Below, piece after piece: positions 1-7,395 of a stretch of 11,454 bases of DNA; position 1 is the first letter of the stretch; every line of letters begins with the position of its first letter. The position numbers and the translations under genes are program-made. The DNA is taken from NCBI GenBank assembly GCA_913031405.1, contig CAJWCX010000015.1:1-11454 (forward strand), written 5' to 3'. The stretch is from an uncultured Flavobacteriales bacterium (GTDB taxonomy: Bacteria; Bacteroidota; Bacteroidia; Flavobacteriales_D; Crocinitomicaceae). The notes under the pieces are model-generated. The model saw only the letters and a program-made list of their open reading frames with translations. It had not been told where the DNA came from and did not search any database.

Positions 1-8
1 TAGAAAAT

Positions 9-356
9 ATGCCAAGATCAGTAAATCACGTAGCTTCAAGAGCAAAGAGAAAAAATTTGATGAAGCTTGCCAAAGGGTACTTTGGTAGAAGAAAGAATGT
101 ATGGACTGTAGCTAAAAATGCCATTGAAAAAGGTTGGCTACATGCTTATACAGGGAGAAAACAAAAGAAAAGAAATTTTCGATCCTTATGGATAACCAGA
201 ATTAACGCCGGAGCTAGAGCACATGGATTGAGCTATTCTCAGTTTATGGGTGGCGTTAAGAAAAATGGAATTGAATTGAACCGAAAAGTTCTTGCCGATT
301 TAGCGATGAATCATCCGGAAGCTTTTAAAGCAGTTGTAGATTCAATTAAAAAATAA
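9..356 (+). CDS. rplT: 50S ribosomal protein L20
   Basis: Structural protein of the large ribosomal subunit. It binds 23S rRNA early in 50S assembly and in many bacteria also represses its own operon (family knowledge). The 115-aa product is full length for L20. It starts MPRSVNHVASRAKRKNLMKL and has the very basic N-terminal extension (K/R-rich through about residue 60, including GYFGRRKNVW and GRKQKKRNFRSLWI), then the globular C-terminal part with INAGARAHGLSYSQFM. The gene normally follows infC and rpmI, which would lie just left of the window; only 8 bases precede the start codon here, so its leader and promoter cannot be judged. A strong terminator follows 18 bases after the stop, so this is the last gene of its operon and the oxidoreductase downstream is separate. 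Identification is essentially certain. Confidence 0.98.
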   Translation: MPRSVNHVASRAKRKNLMKLAKGYFGRRKNVWTVAKNAIEKGWLHAYTGRKQKKRNFRSLWITRINAGARAHGLSYSQFMGGVKKNGIELNRKVLADLAMNHPEAFKAVVDSIKK

Positions 357-374
357 AAACAATACTATATCAGT

Positions 375-407
375 AAAGCCATTAGAAATACTAATGGCTT
401 TTTTTTT
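375..407 (+). terminator. Rho-independent terminator of the rplT operon
   Basis: A perfect 11-bp stem (AAAGCCATTAG at 375-385 pairing with CTAATGGCTTT at 391-401) closes a 5-nt AAATA loop and runs into a T-tract at 399-407. It lies just after the rplT stop and before the oxidoreductase start at 441. The A-run at the foot of the stem could also support some termination in the reverse direction, but no reverse-strand gene reads into it here. Confidence 0.93.
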
Positions 408-440
408 ACATCAGCATGGTTAATCATATAATAGGGTTGA

Positions 441-1427
441 ATGAAGTATAAAATAGGTGTAGCCGGAGCCGGTCATTTAGGAAAAATACACATAAGAATT
501 ATCAAGGAGTTGGGGGAGCTCTATGATTTAGTAGGGTTTTATGATTCAAATATTGAACTCTCCGACAAAGTCAGTAAAGAATTCGGCGTCCGTTCTTTTG
601 ATTCTTTGGAAGAATTGATTTCGGAAGTAGATTGTTTGGATGTCGTTACGGCTACCTTGTCTCATTTTTCTGTTTCAAAAAAAGCTATTCAATCCAGAAA
701 GCATGTTTTTATAGAGAAACCGTTATCAGAAACCTTGGAAGAAGCACATAGCCTCCAATCACTTGTTCAGGAGGCAGATGTGATTGCCCAAGTCGGGCAT
801 GTGGAACGTTTTAATCCTGCTTTCGTTGCAGCTCAGGGTTATATAGATCGTCCTATGTTTATAGAAACACATCGCCTGGCTCAATTTAATCCACGTGGTA
901 CCGATGTTCCTGTCGTGCTTGATCTGATGATTCATGATATAGATGTGATTTTAAGTATTGTTAAATCTGGTGTTAAAAAAGTATCAGCCTCAGGGGTTTC
1001 TGTCATTAGCGAAACTCATGATATAGCCAATGCGAGGTTGGATTTTGATAATGGCTGTGTTGCCAATCTTACAGCGTCCAGGATTTCTCTAAAGAACATG
1101 AGAAAAACAAGGTTTTTTCAGCGGGATGCATACATTAGCGTGGATTTTTTGGATAAAAAGTTAGAGGTATTTAAAATGGAAGAAGTGAAGGGTGAACCAG
1201 ATCCTTTTGATTTAATTTTAGATTTAGGATCCAACAAAACGAAAAAGAAAATTTTAATTGATAAACCAGATATAGAGGAGTCTAATGCTATCAAAGAGGA
1301 GTTGATGAGCTTTCATCAATCCATAATAAATCATTCAGAGCCACCAGTTAGTATTGAGGATGGTTTAAATGCAATGATAGTGGCACATCAGATTTTAGAT
1401 GAAATGTCTAAAGTATACCTCCAATAA
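441..1427 (+). CDS. Gfo/Idh/MocA-family NAD(P)-dependent sugar oxidoreductase
   Basis: Cytoplasmic dehydrogenase that probably oxidises a hydroxyl of a sugar or nucleotide sugar. The 328-aa product is normal length. An N-terminal Rossmann fold carries GAGHLG at residues 9-14 for the dinucleotide. The family signature EKP is at 92-94, with K93 the expected catalytic lysine. D161 and H165 (in DLMIHDID) have the D-x3-H spacing of the family's catalytic pair. A GHVERFNPAF segment follows EKP, as in relatives that act on UDP-N-acetylhexosamines, such as the UDP-GlcNAc 3-dehydrogenase GnnA; this substrate is inference. No partner aminotransferase is in the window. The gene opens a + strand set with a lipoprotein (39-nt gap) and a polyprenyl-phosphate sugar transferase, supporting a role in a surface glycan. 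The ATG at 441 places the Rossmann motif at the usual distance. No clear Bacteroidota promoter was seen between the rplT terminator and this start. Family certain, exact substrate unknown. Confidence 0.9.
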   Translation: MKYKIGVAGAGHLGKIHIRIIKELGELYDLVGFYDSNIELSDKVSKEFGVRSFDSLEELISEVDCLDVVTATLSHFSVSKKAIQSRKHVFIEKPLSETLEEAHSLQSLVQEADVIAQVGHVERFNPAFVAAQGYIDRPMFIETHRLAQFNPRGTDVPVVLDLMIHDIDVILSIVKSGVKKVSASGVSVISETHDIANARLDFDNGCVANLTASRISLKNMRKTRFFQRDAYISVDFLDKKLEVFKMEEVKGEPDPFDLILDLGSNKTKKKILIDKPDIEESNAIKEELMSFHQSIINHSEPPVSIEDGLNAMIVAHQILDEMSKVYLQ

Positions 1428-1466
1428 AAACAATATTTAGCAGTACCTTCCGTTTAAATTTATAGA

Positions 1467-2327
1467 GTGAGAGCAGTCGTTTCATTTACCGTAATTATAC
1501 TTCTTTTTTCTTCCTGCGTGAAGAACAATCCCGATCCTTCTTGGCTAGAAGTTAATGAATGGACACTGAATAGCAATGTTGAACTCTCAGGGGAAGAAGG
1601 GGAGTTGACCCATAGGATTACTAATGCTAAAGTATATGTGAACGATGATTTATTAGGGATTTTTGAGGTGCCTTTTCGTATCCCAGTGCTCAAATCTGGT
1701 TATTGTAATATTAAAATTTATCCAGTTGTCATTAACAACGGAATATCAGCCTCTAAAATTCAGTATCCCTTTTTGAATTACTATGAAACGAACGCTGATT
1801 TATTACAAAATGAGGTATTGGAATTGAATCCTGTGACCAACTATAAAAGTGTAACTAACTTTTGGATTGAGGATTTTGAAGATATTAACAATTCGATTGA
1901 TCACGATTTGAATTCAGCATGTACAATGATTTTATCTAATGAAGATTTAAATGACTTCAATGGAAATTTTTATGGTAAGGTAGTGTTAAATGAAACCGAC
2001 TCTACCTGGATTGCCTATACAACTACGCAGTTAGCTATTGTTAATGGGTCCAAGTGTTTTTTAGAACTTGACTATTATGTGACCAACGACCTTTACACGG
2101 GATTGGTATTTGTGAGTCCTGCGGGCAGTACAAACAATATTAATATTAGACTGAACAGTCAAGCCCCTGAGGATGCGATTTGGAAGAAAATTTACATTGA
2201 GCTTAGTGAGTTGGTTGCAGCCTCTTCAAATGATACGAATTTTCTGCAATCATTTACTGCATTTTTGGATGAAGGCGATTCCGAGGGTGTTATATTGTTG
2301 GATAACATTAAAGTATTGTGGTATTGA
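1467..2327 (+). CDS. lipoprotein of unknown function, linked to surface glycan genes
   Basis: The product (286 aa) begins with a short basic start, a hydrophobic stretch (about residues 4-14) and the lipobox FSSC, with C17 as the likely lipidated cysteine. It is therefore probably exported and anchored by lipid; no clear Bacteroidota surface-export signal follows the cysteine. Residues about 50-100 (AKVYVNDDLLGIF...PVLKSGYCNIKIYP) resemble a PEGA-like beta domain. From about residue 130 (FWIEDFED) to the end, the pattern looks like a jelly-roll or carbohydrate-binding-type beta sandwich, closing ILLDNIKVLWY. Both domain readings are by eye. The start is GTG at 1467: an in-frame stop lies 9 nt upstream and the first internal ATG is far downstream of the signal peptide, so no ATG start can give an exported protein. 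The next gene begins 2 nt after this stop, which suggests translational coupling. Similar lipoproteins beside sugar transferases are, to my memory, common in flavobacteria. Function not known. Confidence 0.8.
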   Translation: MRAVVSFTVIILLFSSCVKNNPDPSWLEVNEWTLNSNVELSGEEGELTHRITNAKVYVNDDLLGIFEVPFRIPVLKSGYCNIKIYPVVINNGISASKIQYPFLNYYETNADLLQNEVLELNPVTNYKSVTNFWIEDFEDINNSIDHDLNSACTMILSNEDLNDFNGNFYGKVVLNETDSTWIAYTTTQLAIVNGSKCFLELDYYVTNDLYTGLVFVSPAGSTNNINIRLNSQAPEDAIWKKIYIELSELVAASSNDTNFLQSFTAFLDEGDSEGVILLDNIKVLWY

Positions 2328-2329
2328 GT

Positions 2330-3721
2330 ATGAAGAATAGTCCTTGGATTTTCTTGTTTTTGATATTCGATTATTTGTCTGCTTTATTGGCTTGGGCTTT
2401 GTTTTTCTATTTGAGAAAAATCTGGATTGAAAACGAGCCTTTCGAAGCAGATGATAATTTTTGGTTGGGATTGTTTTTGATTCCTATATTTTGGATGTTT
2501 TTATACTTCATTCAGGGCACTTATCAGGAAATGCGAAGAATGTTTCGTTTGAAGCTCTTAAACTTAACCCTGTCAGGAAGTCTTTTGGGGTCATTAGTTA
2601 TTTTCTTTGCTATTATTTTGGATGATCAAGTTCGGAATTATGAAGGGTATTATTGGAATGTGTTGATTTTATTTGGTGTGCATTTCACGATGACTGTGGT
2701 TCCTAGGTTACTAATCAATACTTTATTAATTCATTACATTAGGGGTAAAGGAAAAGGTTTTAGAACTCTAATTATCGGAGGGTCAGAGAAGGCTGTTGAT
2801 ATTTATAAAGAAATCATAAAGAATCCAAAGAATGTAAATAGTTTTGTTGGATATGTTAATACGAACGGAAATGATAGGAAATTAGATGATGTGCTCCCTT
2901 ATTTGGGGCATTTTGATCAATTGGATAAGGTAATTCCTACATTCGATATAGATGAGTATATTATAGCCATTGAAAGTGCTGAGCATAATAAATTGATGCA
3001 TATTCTTTTGAAAGTCGATGATCATGCTTCAAGAATAAAAACTCTTCCAGACACCTATGCTATTCTTTCTGGAAAAGTGAAAATGACCAATATTTACGGG
3101 GCTTTACTTCTAGAAGTGATTTCAGATGTGATGCCTTTTTGGCAGAAAGTAGTAAAACGATTTATGGATTTTATTCTGTCATTTGTTGCGATTATTTTGC
3201 TTATTCCCTTCTATTTGTTTTCGGCTATGGCAGTCAAAGCATCGTCTCGGGGTCCTATTTTTTTTCTTCAGGATCGTGTAGGTAAGAATGGTAAAATATT
3301 TAAGATTATTAAATTCCGTACAATGATTGTGAATGCGGAAAAAGATGGACCTCAATTGTCTTCAAAAGATGATCCAAGAATAACGAAAGTCGGAAAGTTT
3401 ATGAGAAAAACACGTTTGGATGAATTTCCTCAATTTCTCAATGTTCTGATTGGTGACATGTCTATTGTTGGTCCTCGTCCCGAACGTCAATTTTATATCG
3501 ATCAGATTGCAAAAATACAACCACAATATAATCAACTTACAAAGGTCAGGCCTGGTATTACCTCTTGGGGACAGGTGAAGTATGGGTATGCCGAAAACGT
3601 AGATCAGATGTTGCAGCGTATGAAGTTTGATTTACTCTATTTAAAAAATAGGAGTCTATCCCTCGATCTTAAGATCATGTTCTACACGCTCGTTATTGTT
3701 TTAAAAGCTGAGGGTAAATAG
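2330..3721 (+). CDS. polyprenyl-phosphate sugar phosphotransferase (initiating glycosyltransferase)
   Basis: Inner-membrane enzyme predicted to move a sugar-1-phosphate from a nucleotide sugar to undecaprenyl phosphate, the first step of an exopolysaccharide, O-antigen or similar glycan. Architecture is WcaJ-like: about four N-terminal membrane segments (roughly residues 6-28, 44-64, 80-97, 106-128), a Rossmann-like middle domain beginning RTLIIGG, a further hydrophobic segment at about 281-300 (reentrant helix in this family), then the C-terminal bacterial sugar transferase domain. That domain shows KFRTM at 328-332, the catalytic Asp-Glu pair in RLDEFPQ (D364, E365) and VGPRPE at 380-385. 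An in-frame GTG at 2318 would add four residues and overlap the lipoprotein; I prefer ATG 2330, 2 nt after the lipoprotein stop, which gives 463 aa and a typical MKNSPWIF start. Its stop at 3719-3721 is 1 nt from the end of lon on the other strand. The sugar donor cannot be told from the sequence. Confidence 0.93.
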   Translation: MKNSPWIFLFLIFDYLSALLAWALFFYLRKIWIENEPFEADDNFWLGLFLIPIFWMFLYFIQGTYQEMRRMFRLKLLNLTLSGSLLGSLVIFFAIILDDQVRNYEGYYWNVLILFGVHFTMTVVPRLLINTLLIHYIRGKGKGFRTLIIGGSEKAVDIYKEIIKNPKNVNSFVGYVNTNGNDRKLDDVLPYLGHFDQLDKVIPTFDIDEYIIAIESAEHNKLMHILLKVDDHASRIKTLPDTYAILSGKVKMTNIYGALLLEVISDVMPFWQKVVKRFMDFILSFVAIILLIPFYLFSAMAVKASSRGPIFFLQDRVGKNGKIFKIIKFRTMIVNAEKDGPQLSSKDDPRITKVGKFMRKTRLDEFPQFLNVLIGDMSIVGPRPERQFYIDQIAKIQPQYNQLTKVRPGITSWGQVKYGYAENVDQMLQRMKFDLLYLKNRSLSLDLKIMFYTLVIVLKAEGK

Positions 3722-3722
3722 G

Positions 3723-6134
3723 TTAAATCAATGCAATGTCTAGAACCTCAGACATTCGTTTAACATAATGAAATTCGAGCCCTTTTAGATAGCTGGCCTT
3801 AATTTCATCGACGTCTTGTTTGTTTTTATGACAGAGTATAATCTCTTTTACACCAGATCTTTTTGCAGCAAGTATTTTTTCCTTGATTCCGCCAACGGGC
3901 AGAACATCTCCTCTTAGAGTGATTTCACCTGTCATGGCAAGGTTCTTTTTTACTTTTTTCTTTGCAAATATAGATGCCAATGATGTAAGCATTGTGATTC
4001 CGGCACTTGGTCCATCTTTTGGAGTGGCACCTTCCGGAACATGAATATGTACGTTATGGGTGTCAAATTTAGTTTGTGTGAGCGCAATACCATCTGCATG
4101 TGCCTTTAGGTATTCAAGAGCAATGACTGCAGATTCCTTCATAACATCACCTAGGTTACCTGTAAGCGTAAGCTTTCCTTTTCCTTTTGTAATACTCGAT
4201 TCGATAAACAAAACATCACCACCAATACTAGTCCATGCCAATCCTGTAACCACGCCTAATGTTTTGTGATCAACATTCTTGACCTTTGATCGTCCTGCAC
4301 CAAGCACATCGAATAGGTTCTGTGAAGTTAAGGTTACCTCATAGCTTTCTTCCATGGCGATTTGTCGTGTTCGGTTTCGAACGAGCTTAGCAATTACCTT
4401 GTCGAGGCCACGAACGCCGGATTCATTAGTATATTCTTCTATAATCTGTTTCAGAATAGGTCGTTTTAAAATGATTTGGTCTTTTTCTATTCCATGCTCT
4501 TTGATTTGTTTAGGAATCAAATGTCTGGCGGCAATCTCAACTTTTTCCTCTAAGGTATAGCCATTTACTTCAATGATTTCCATTCGGTCTCTCAATGGAC
4601 CTTGTATGGTGGATAGTGAGTTAGCAGTGGCAATAAAGAGCACTTTAGAGAGGTCGAATTCGGTTTCAATATAGTTGTCATGAAACGCATTGTTCTGCTC
4701 TGGGTCAAGAACTTCGAGTAGAGCAGAGGAGGGGTCACCGTGATTGCTTCTTCCTAGTTTATCAATTTCATCAAGCACAAATACCGGATTCGCCGTTTCT
4801 GCCTTTTTTAGATTTTGAATAATTCTACCAGGCATTGCTCCAATATAGGTTTTTCTATGGCCTCTAATTTCTGACTCGTCATGTAGGCCTCCCAATGACA
4901 TCCTCACGTATTTTCGGCCCAAAGCTTCAGCTATAGACTTTCCAAGAGAGGTTTTACCAACTCCAGGAGGTCCATAGAAGCAAAGTATAGGAGACTTCAT
5001 GTTTCCTTTAATCTTTAATACTGCAAGGTATTCCATGATTCGGTCTTTGACTTTTTCTAGTCCAAAATGGTCTTTTTCAAGAACTTTTCTCGATCTATTC
5101 AGATTTAGATTGTCTTTTGAATATTCATTCCAGGGCAAATCGAGCATGGTGTCTATGTAATTCATTTGCACAGTATATTCAGCTCCCTGAGGGTTCATAC
5201 GCTGAAGCTTTTCAAGTTCTTTCGTGAAAAGTTTTTTAACGTCGTTATTCCATTTTTTATCTTTTGCTCGGTCTCTGAATTCTTTAACATCTTGTTCTTG
5301 AGGGTTGTCTCCCAACTCATCCTGAATGGTCCTCATTTGTTGTTGTAAGAAGTACTCCCTTTGTTGTTTATCGAGATCCTGTCTGACCTTATTTTGAATT
5401 TCATTTTTCATTTCAAGCATTTGAGCCTCCATAGAGAGATGCTCCAATACTTTCATAACCCGATTTTTTAATTTCATTTCTTCGAGCATTTCCTGTTTCT
5501 TGGAAACATCAGCATTCATATTAGAAGAAATGAAATTCACCAAAAAGGTAGGACTATCAATGTTTTTAATGGCAAATTGAGCTTCTGAAGGAATATTTGG
5601 GCTATCCTTGATAATTTGTAGGGCAAGGTCTTTTATGGTTTTGAACATAACGTTCAGTTCCTTATTGTTTTTGTCAAAAGGTTCTTCAGTAAGGATTTTT
5701 ACCGAGGCGGTTAAAAAAGGCTCGGTACTTATGGCTTCAATCATTTCAAAACGACGTTTTCCTTGAATGATAACCGTTGAGCTTCCGTCTGGCATCTTGA
5801 GTAATCGTACAATTTGTGCAACAGTTCCTTTTTTATGAAGATCGTCAAATTCTGGTGTTTCCTCGGCTTGGTCTTTTTGTGAAACAACACCAATGATTTT
5901 ATTTCCTTTATTGGCCTCTTGAATCAGCTTAATCGATTTATCTCTTCCTACAGTAATGGGAATAACGACTCCAGGAAATAAGACATTATTTCTTAAAGGC
6001 AGTATTGGAAGATTTTCAGGAAACTTCTGCTTGTTTACATTTTCCTCTTCTTCTGCAGTTGTCAATGGAATGAACTCTGCATCAGATTCAAATCCAGAAA
6101 GGTTCATTAAGGAGCGTTCAAATAAGTCGTTCAT
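3723..6134 (-). CDS. lon: ATP-dependent serine protease Lon (LonA type)
   Basis: Cytoplasmic hexameric AAA+ protease that degrades misfolded and regulatory proteins. The 803-aa length and domain order are typical of LonA. An N-terminal substrate-recognition domain begins around residue 40 (PILPLRNNVLFPGVVIPI) and is followed by a helical, coiled-coil-rich segment (about 200-350, including EYFLQQQMRTIQDELG). The AAA+ module has Walker A GPPGVGKT at 388-395 and Walker B VLDEID starting at 453. The C-terminal protease domain has catalytic S710 in KDGPSAG and catalytic K753 in GGIKEK, the same 43-residue spacing as S679/K722 in E. coli Lon. All key residues are present, so the enzyme should be active. 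It follows the GlmU-like gene after 124 bp holding a candidate promoter and a dyad, so it is probably transcribed mainly on its own. Its 3' end meets the phosphotransferase gene tail to tail with a 1-nt gap and no terminator hairpin. Confidence 0.97.
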   Translation of the reverse strand: MNDLFERSLMNLSGFESDAEFIPLTTAEEEENVNKQKFPENLPILPLRNNVLFPGVVIPITVGRDKSIKLIQEANKGNKIIGVVSQKDQAEETPEFDDLHKKGTVAQIVRLLKMPDGSSTVIIQGKRRFEMIEAISTEPFLTASVKILTEEPFDKNNKELNVMFKTIKDLALQIIKDSPNIPSEAQFAIKNIDSPTFLVNFISSNMNADVSKKQEMLEEMKLKNRVMKVLEHLSMEAQMLEMKNEIQNKVRQDLDKQQREYFLQQQMRTIQDELGDNPQEQDVKEFRDRAKDKKWNNDVKKLFTKELEKLQRMNPQGAEYTVQMNYIDTMLDLPWNEYSKDNLNLNRSRKVLEKDHFGLEKVKDRIMEYLAVLKIKGNMKSPILCFYGPPGVGKTSLGKSIAEALGRKYVRMSLGGLHDESEIRGHRKTYIGAMPGRIIQNLKKAETANPVFVLDEIDKLGRSNHGDPSSALLEVLDPEQNNAFHDNYIETEFDLSKVLFIATANSLSTIQGPLRDRMEIIEVNGYTLEEKVEIAARHLIPKQIKEHGIEKDQIILKRPILKQIIEEYTNESGVRGLDKVIAKLVRNRTRQIAMEESYEVTLTSQNLFDVLGAGRSKVKNVDHKTLGVVTGLAWTSIGGDVLFIESSITKGKGKLTLTGNLGDVMKESAVIALEYLKAHADGIALTQTKFDTHNVHIHVPEGATPKDGPSAGITMLTSLASIFAKKKVKKNLAMTGEITLRGDVLPVGGIKEKILAAKRSGVKEIILCHKNKQDVDEIKASYLKGLEFHYVKRMSEVLDIALI

Positions 6135-6145
6135 ATATATTGGTT

Positions 6146-6160
6146 ATGACAATCTGTCAT
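6146..6160. promoter_or_regulatory. 15-bp dyad in the lon leader (candidate operator)
   Basis: ATGACA-N3-TGTCAT is a perfect 6-bp inverted repeat with a 3-bp centre, lying 12-26 nt upstream of the lon start codon. It falls between the candidate promoter (6189-6219) and the start. It could be a repressor site that blocks transcription or, in the mRNA, a small hairpin next to the initiation codon; the 6-bp AT-rich stem with a 3-nt loop would be weak, so a protein site is the likelier reading. It is not a CIRCE element. The binding protein is unknown. Confidence 0.4.
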
Positions 6161-6188
6161 TCATATTCGTAATTATTAAGAAATAACG

Positions 6189-6219
6189 CAAATTATTCCT
6201 TTCGTTCCGTATAGTCCAA
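6189..6219 (-). promoter_or_regulatory. candidate lon promoter (Bacteroidota type)
   Basis: Read on the minus strand, TTG (6219-6217) is followed after 20 nt by ATAATTTG (6196-6189), a 7-of-8 match to the Bacteroidota -7 consensus TAnnTTTG at the expected distance from the -33 TTG. Transcription would start near 6184 and give a leader of about 50 nt containing the dyad at 6146-6160. One mismatch in an AT-rich region makes chance possible. Confidence 0.4.
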
Positions 6220-6258
6220 TAGATGTGCCAAGAATAGAATTCAGAAAAAATGTCTTGT

Positions 6259-7395
6259 TTAGGGTTGAGAAGAGGACAGATGAGAAAAAATATCCAAATC
6301 GTTTTGTTCCATTTTAAGGTTCCTTCTGTTCATCATATTGTTAGCCGCTGTAATTGATTTTTTGAGTTCAAAAGGGGTGGTTTGGTCCGAACTAACCCAA
6401 GAAAAGCTTGGAATGTGCTTACCGGGAAAACCACTTCCGAAAACATTACAGCAAACACCAATGCAGGAAGCGGTATTGAACATGGTGTTGATTCCGGATT
6501 TCGAATAGTCACCCATAAACAAACCCATGAATTGAATATCCGTTTGAACCTCCGTTTTATCTATATATGAGTAGGTTTTGACACTAGAGTAATTGTTTTT
6601 AAGATTAGAGGTGTTCGTATCGGCCCCTAAATTGCACCATTCTCCAATGACTGAGTTCCCCAAAAATCCATCATGTCCTTTGTTTGAAAAAGACTGAAAA
6701 ATAACGTTGTTTAATTCTCCACCAACTTTGCAGTATGGTCCAATACTGGTGGCACCATAAATTTTTGCACCCATTTTCACACATGCATTTTCGCAAAGTG
6801 CAAGACCACCTCGAATTAGACTGCCCTCCATGATTTCAGCATTTTTAGCCACATAAATGGGGCCTACTTCCGTATTCAATATAGCGCCTTCGATGTTCGC
6901 TCCTTCCTCAATGAACAAAGATGAAGATGGGCCAATGAGGGTATTACTTTTTGATAGCTTTTGGCTTATTCGATTGTTGGTTATTAATCCGAAATCTTGC
7001 TTTAAAACATTTTCATTGAGCTGATAAAGATGCCATCTTTCATTTATAACAACAGGTGGATCTCCTGTAAATGAAATGCTTTCTTCTCCATTTCCTTTCT
7101 TAGCAATCACATGATCACGAAAAACTAATGATTGGTTATCTTCCAGTTTGCAAATTGCGGCAATAAGATCTTCATTGGGAATAACGTTTCCGTTGATGGA
7201 TAAGTCGGTTTCCAATGCTTTGTATTTTTTAGATAAATACAATTCTGTATGATAGCCAATTTCGCACTCAGGCAAAAAATGCTTATATCGTTCTGTATTG
7301 GTGAATATTCCCATTCTTAGCTCTGCTATAGGTCGTGTTAATGAGAGCGGAGCAAAAGAAAGATGTAAGCCGTTGTCGATCAGATTGATTTTCAT
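6259..7395 (-). CDS. GlmU-like sugar-phosphate nucleotidylyltransferase/acetyltransferase (Bacteroidota type)
   Basis: Predicted cytoplasmic enzyme of the alternative GlmU group found in Bacteroidota (resembling TIGR03991), proposed to make UDP-GlcNAc from glucosamine-1-phosphate by acetyl and uridylyl transfer, feeding peptidoglycan and glycolipid synthesis; activity is inferred from family. The 378-aa length fits. The N-terminus MKINLIDNGLHLSFAPLSLTRPIAELRMG has the family's PLT-x-TRP-x-x-x-LR-x-G pattern in place of the classic GlmU glycine-rich loop. From about residue 150 to 330, hexapeptide-like repeats (GPSSSLFIEEGANIEG, GPIYVAKNAEIMEG, GAKIYGATSIGPYCKVGG) indicate a left-handed beta helix. 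KGHDGFLG with H241 and NLGADTNTSNLKNNY match the family core. The ATG at 7395 overlaps the symporter stop by 4 nt (ATGA), so translation of the two is probably coupled. No terminator hairpin was found after it. It could instead act on another sugar-1-phosphate, since some genomes also hold a classic GlmU. Confidence 0.82.
   Translation of the reverse strand: MKINLIDNGLHLSFAPLSLTRPIAELRMGIFTNTERYKHFLPECEIGYHTELYLSKKYKALETDLSINGNVIPNEDLIAAICKLEDNQSLVFRDHVIAKKGNGEESISFTGDPPVVINERWHLYQLNENVLKQDFGLITNNRISQKLSKSNTLIGPSSSLFIEEGANIEGAILNTEVGPIYVAKNAEIMEGSLIRGGLALCENACVKMGAKIYGATSIGPYCKVGGELNNVIFQSFSNKGHDGFLGNSVIGEWCNLGADTNTSNLKNNYSSVKTYSYIDKTEVQTDIQFMGLFMGDYSKSGINTMFNTASCIGVCCNVFGSGFPGKHIPSFSWVSSDQTTPFELKKSITAANNMMNRRNLKMEQNDLDIFSHLSSSQP

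Noticed and set aside
427..432. TATAAT upstream of the oxidoreductase, resembling a sigma-70 -10 box.
   Set aside because: The Bacteroidota primary sigma factor prefers TAnnTTTG with a TTG further upstream; the hexamer is expected by chance in this AT-rich gap and has no partner element.
1460..1693. 77-codon minus-strand frame opposite the lipoprotein start.
   Set aside because: It is the reverse complement of the lipoprotein's signal and N-terminal region; no promoter or recognisable protein feature supports it.
2318..2329. Upstream in-frame GTG start for the phosphotransferase, adding MVLS.
   Set aside because: It would overlap the lipoprotein gene by 10 nt with a rare start codon, while ATG at 2330 sits 2 nt after the stop and gives the usual N-terminus.
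3665..3676. 12-bp perfect palindrome GATCTTAAGATC near the end of the phosphotransferase gene.
   Set aside because: It lies inside well-conserved coding sequence (Leu-Asp-Leu-Lys-Ile), has no T-tract and is short enough to arise by chance; no sign of a regulatory role.
6135..6258. Search for a terminator after the GlmU-like gene.
   Set aside because: No stable hairpin followed by a T-run on the minus strand was found; the 6146-6160 dyad has a 6-bp AT-rich stem and no T-tract, so some read-through into lon is likely.
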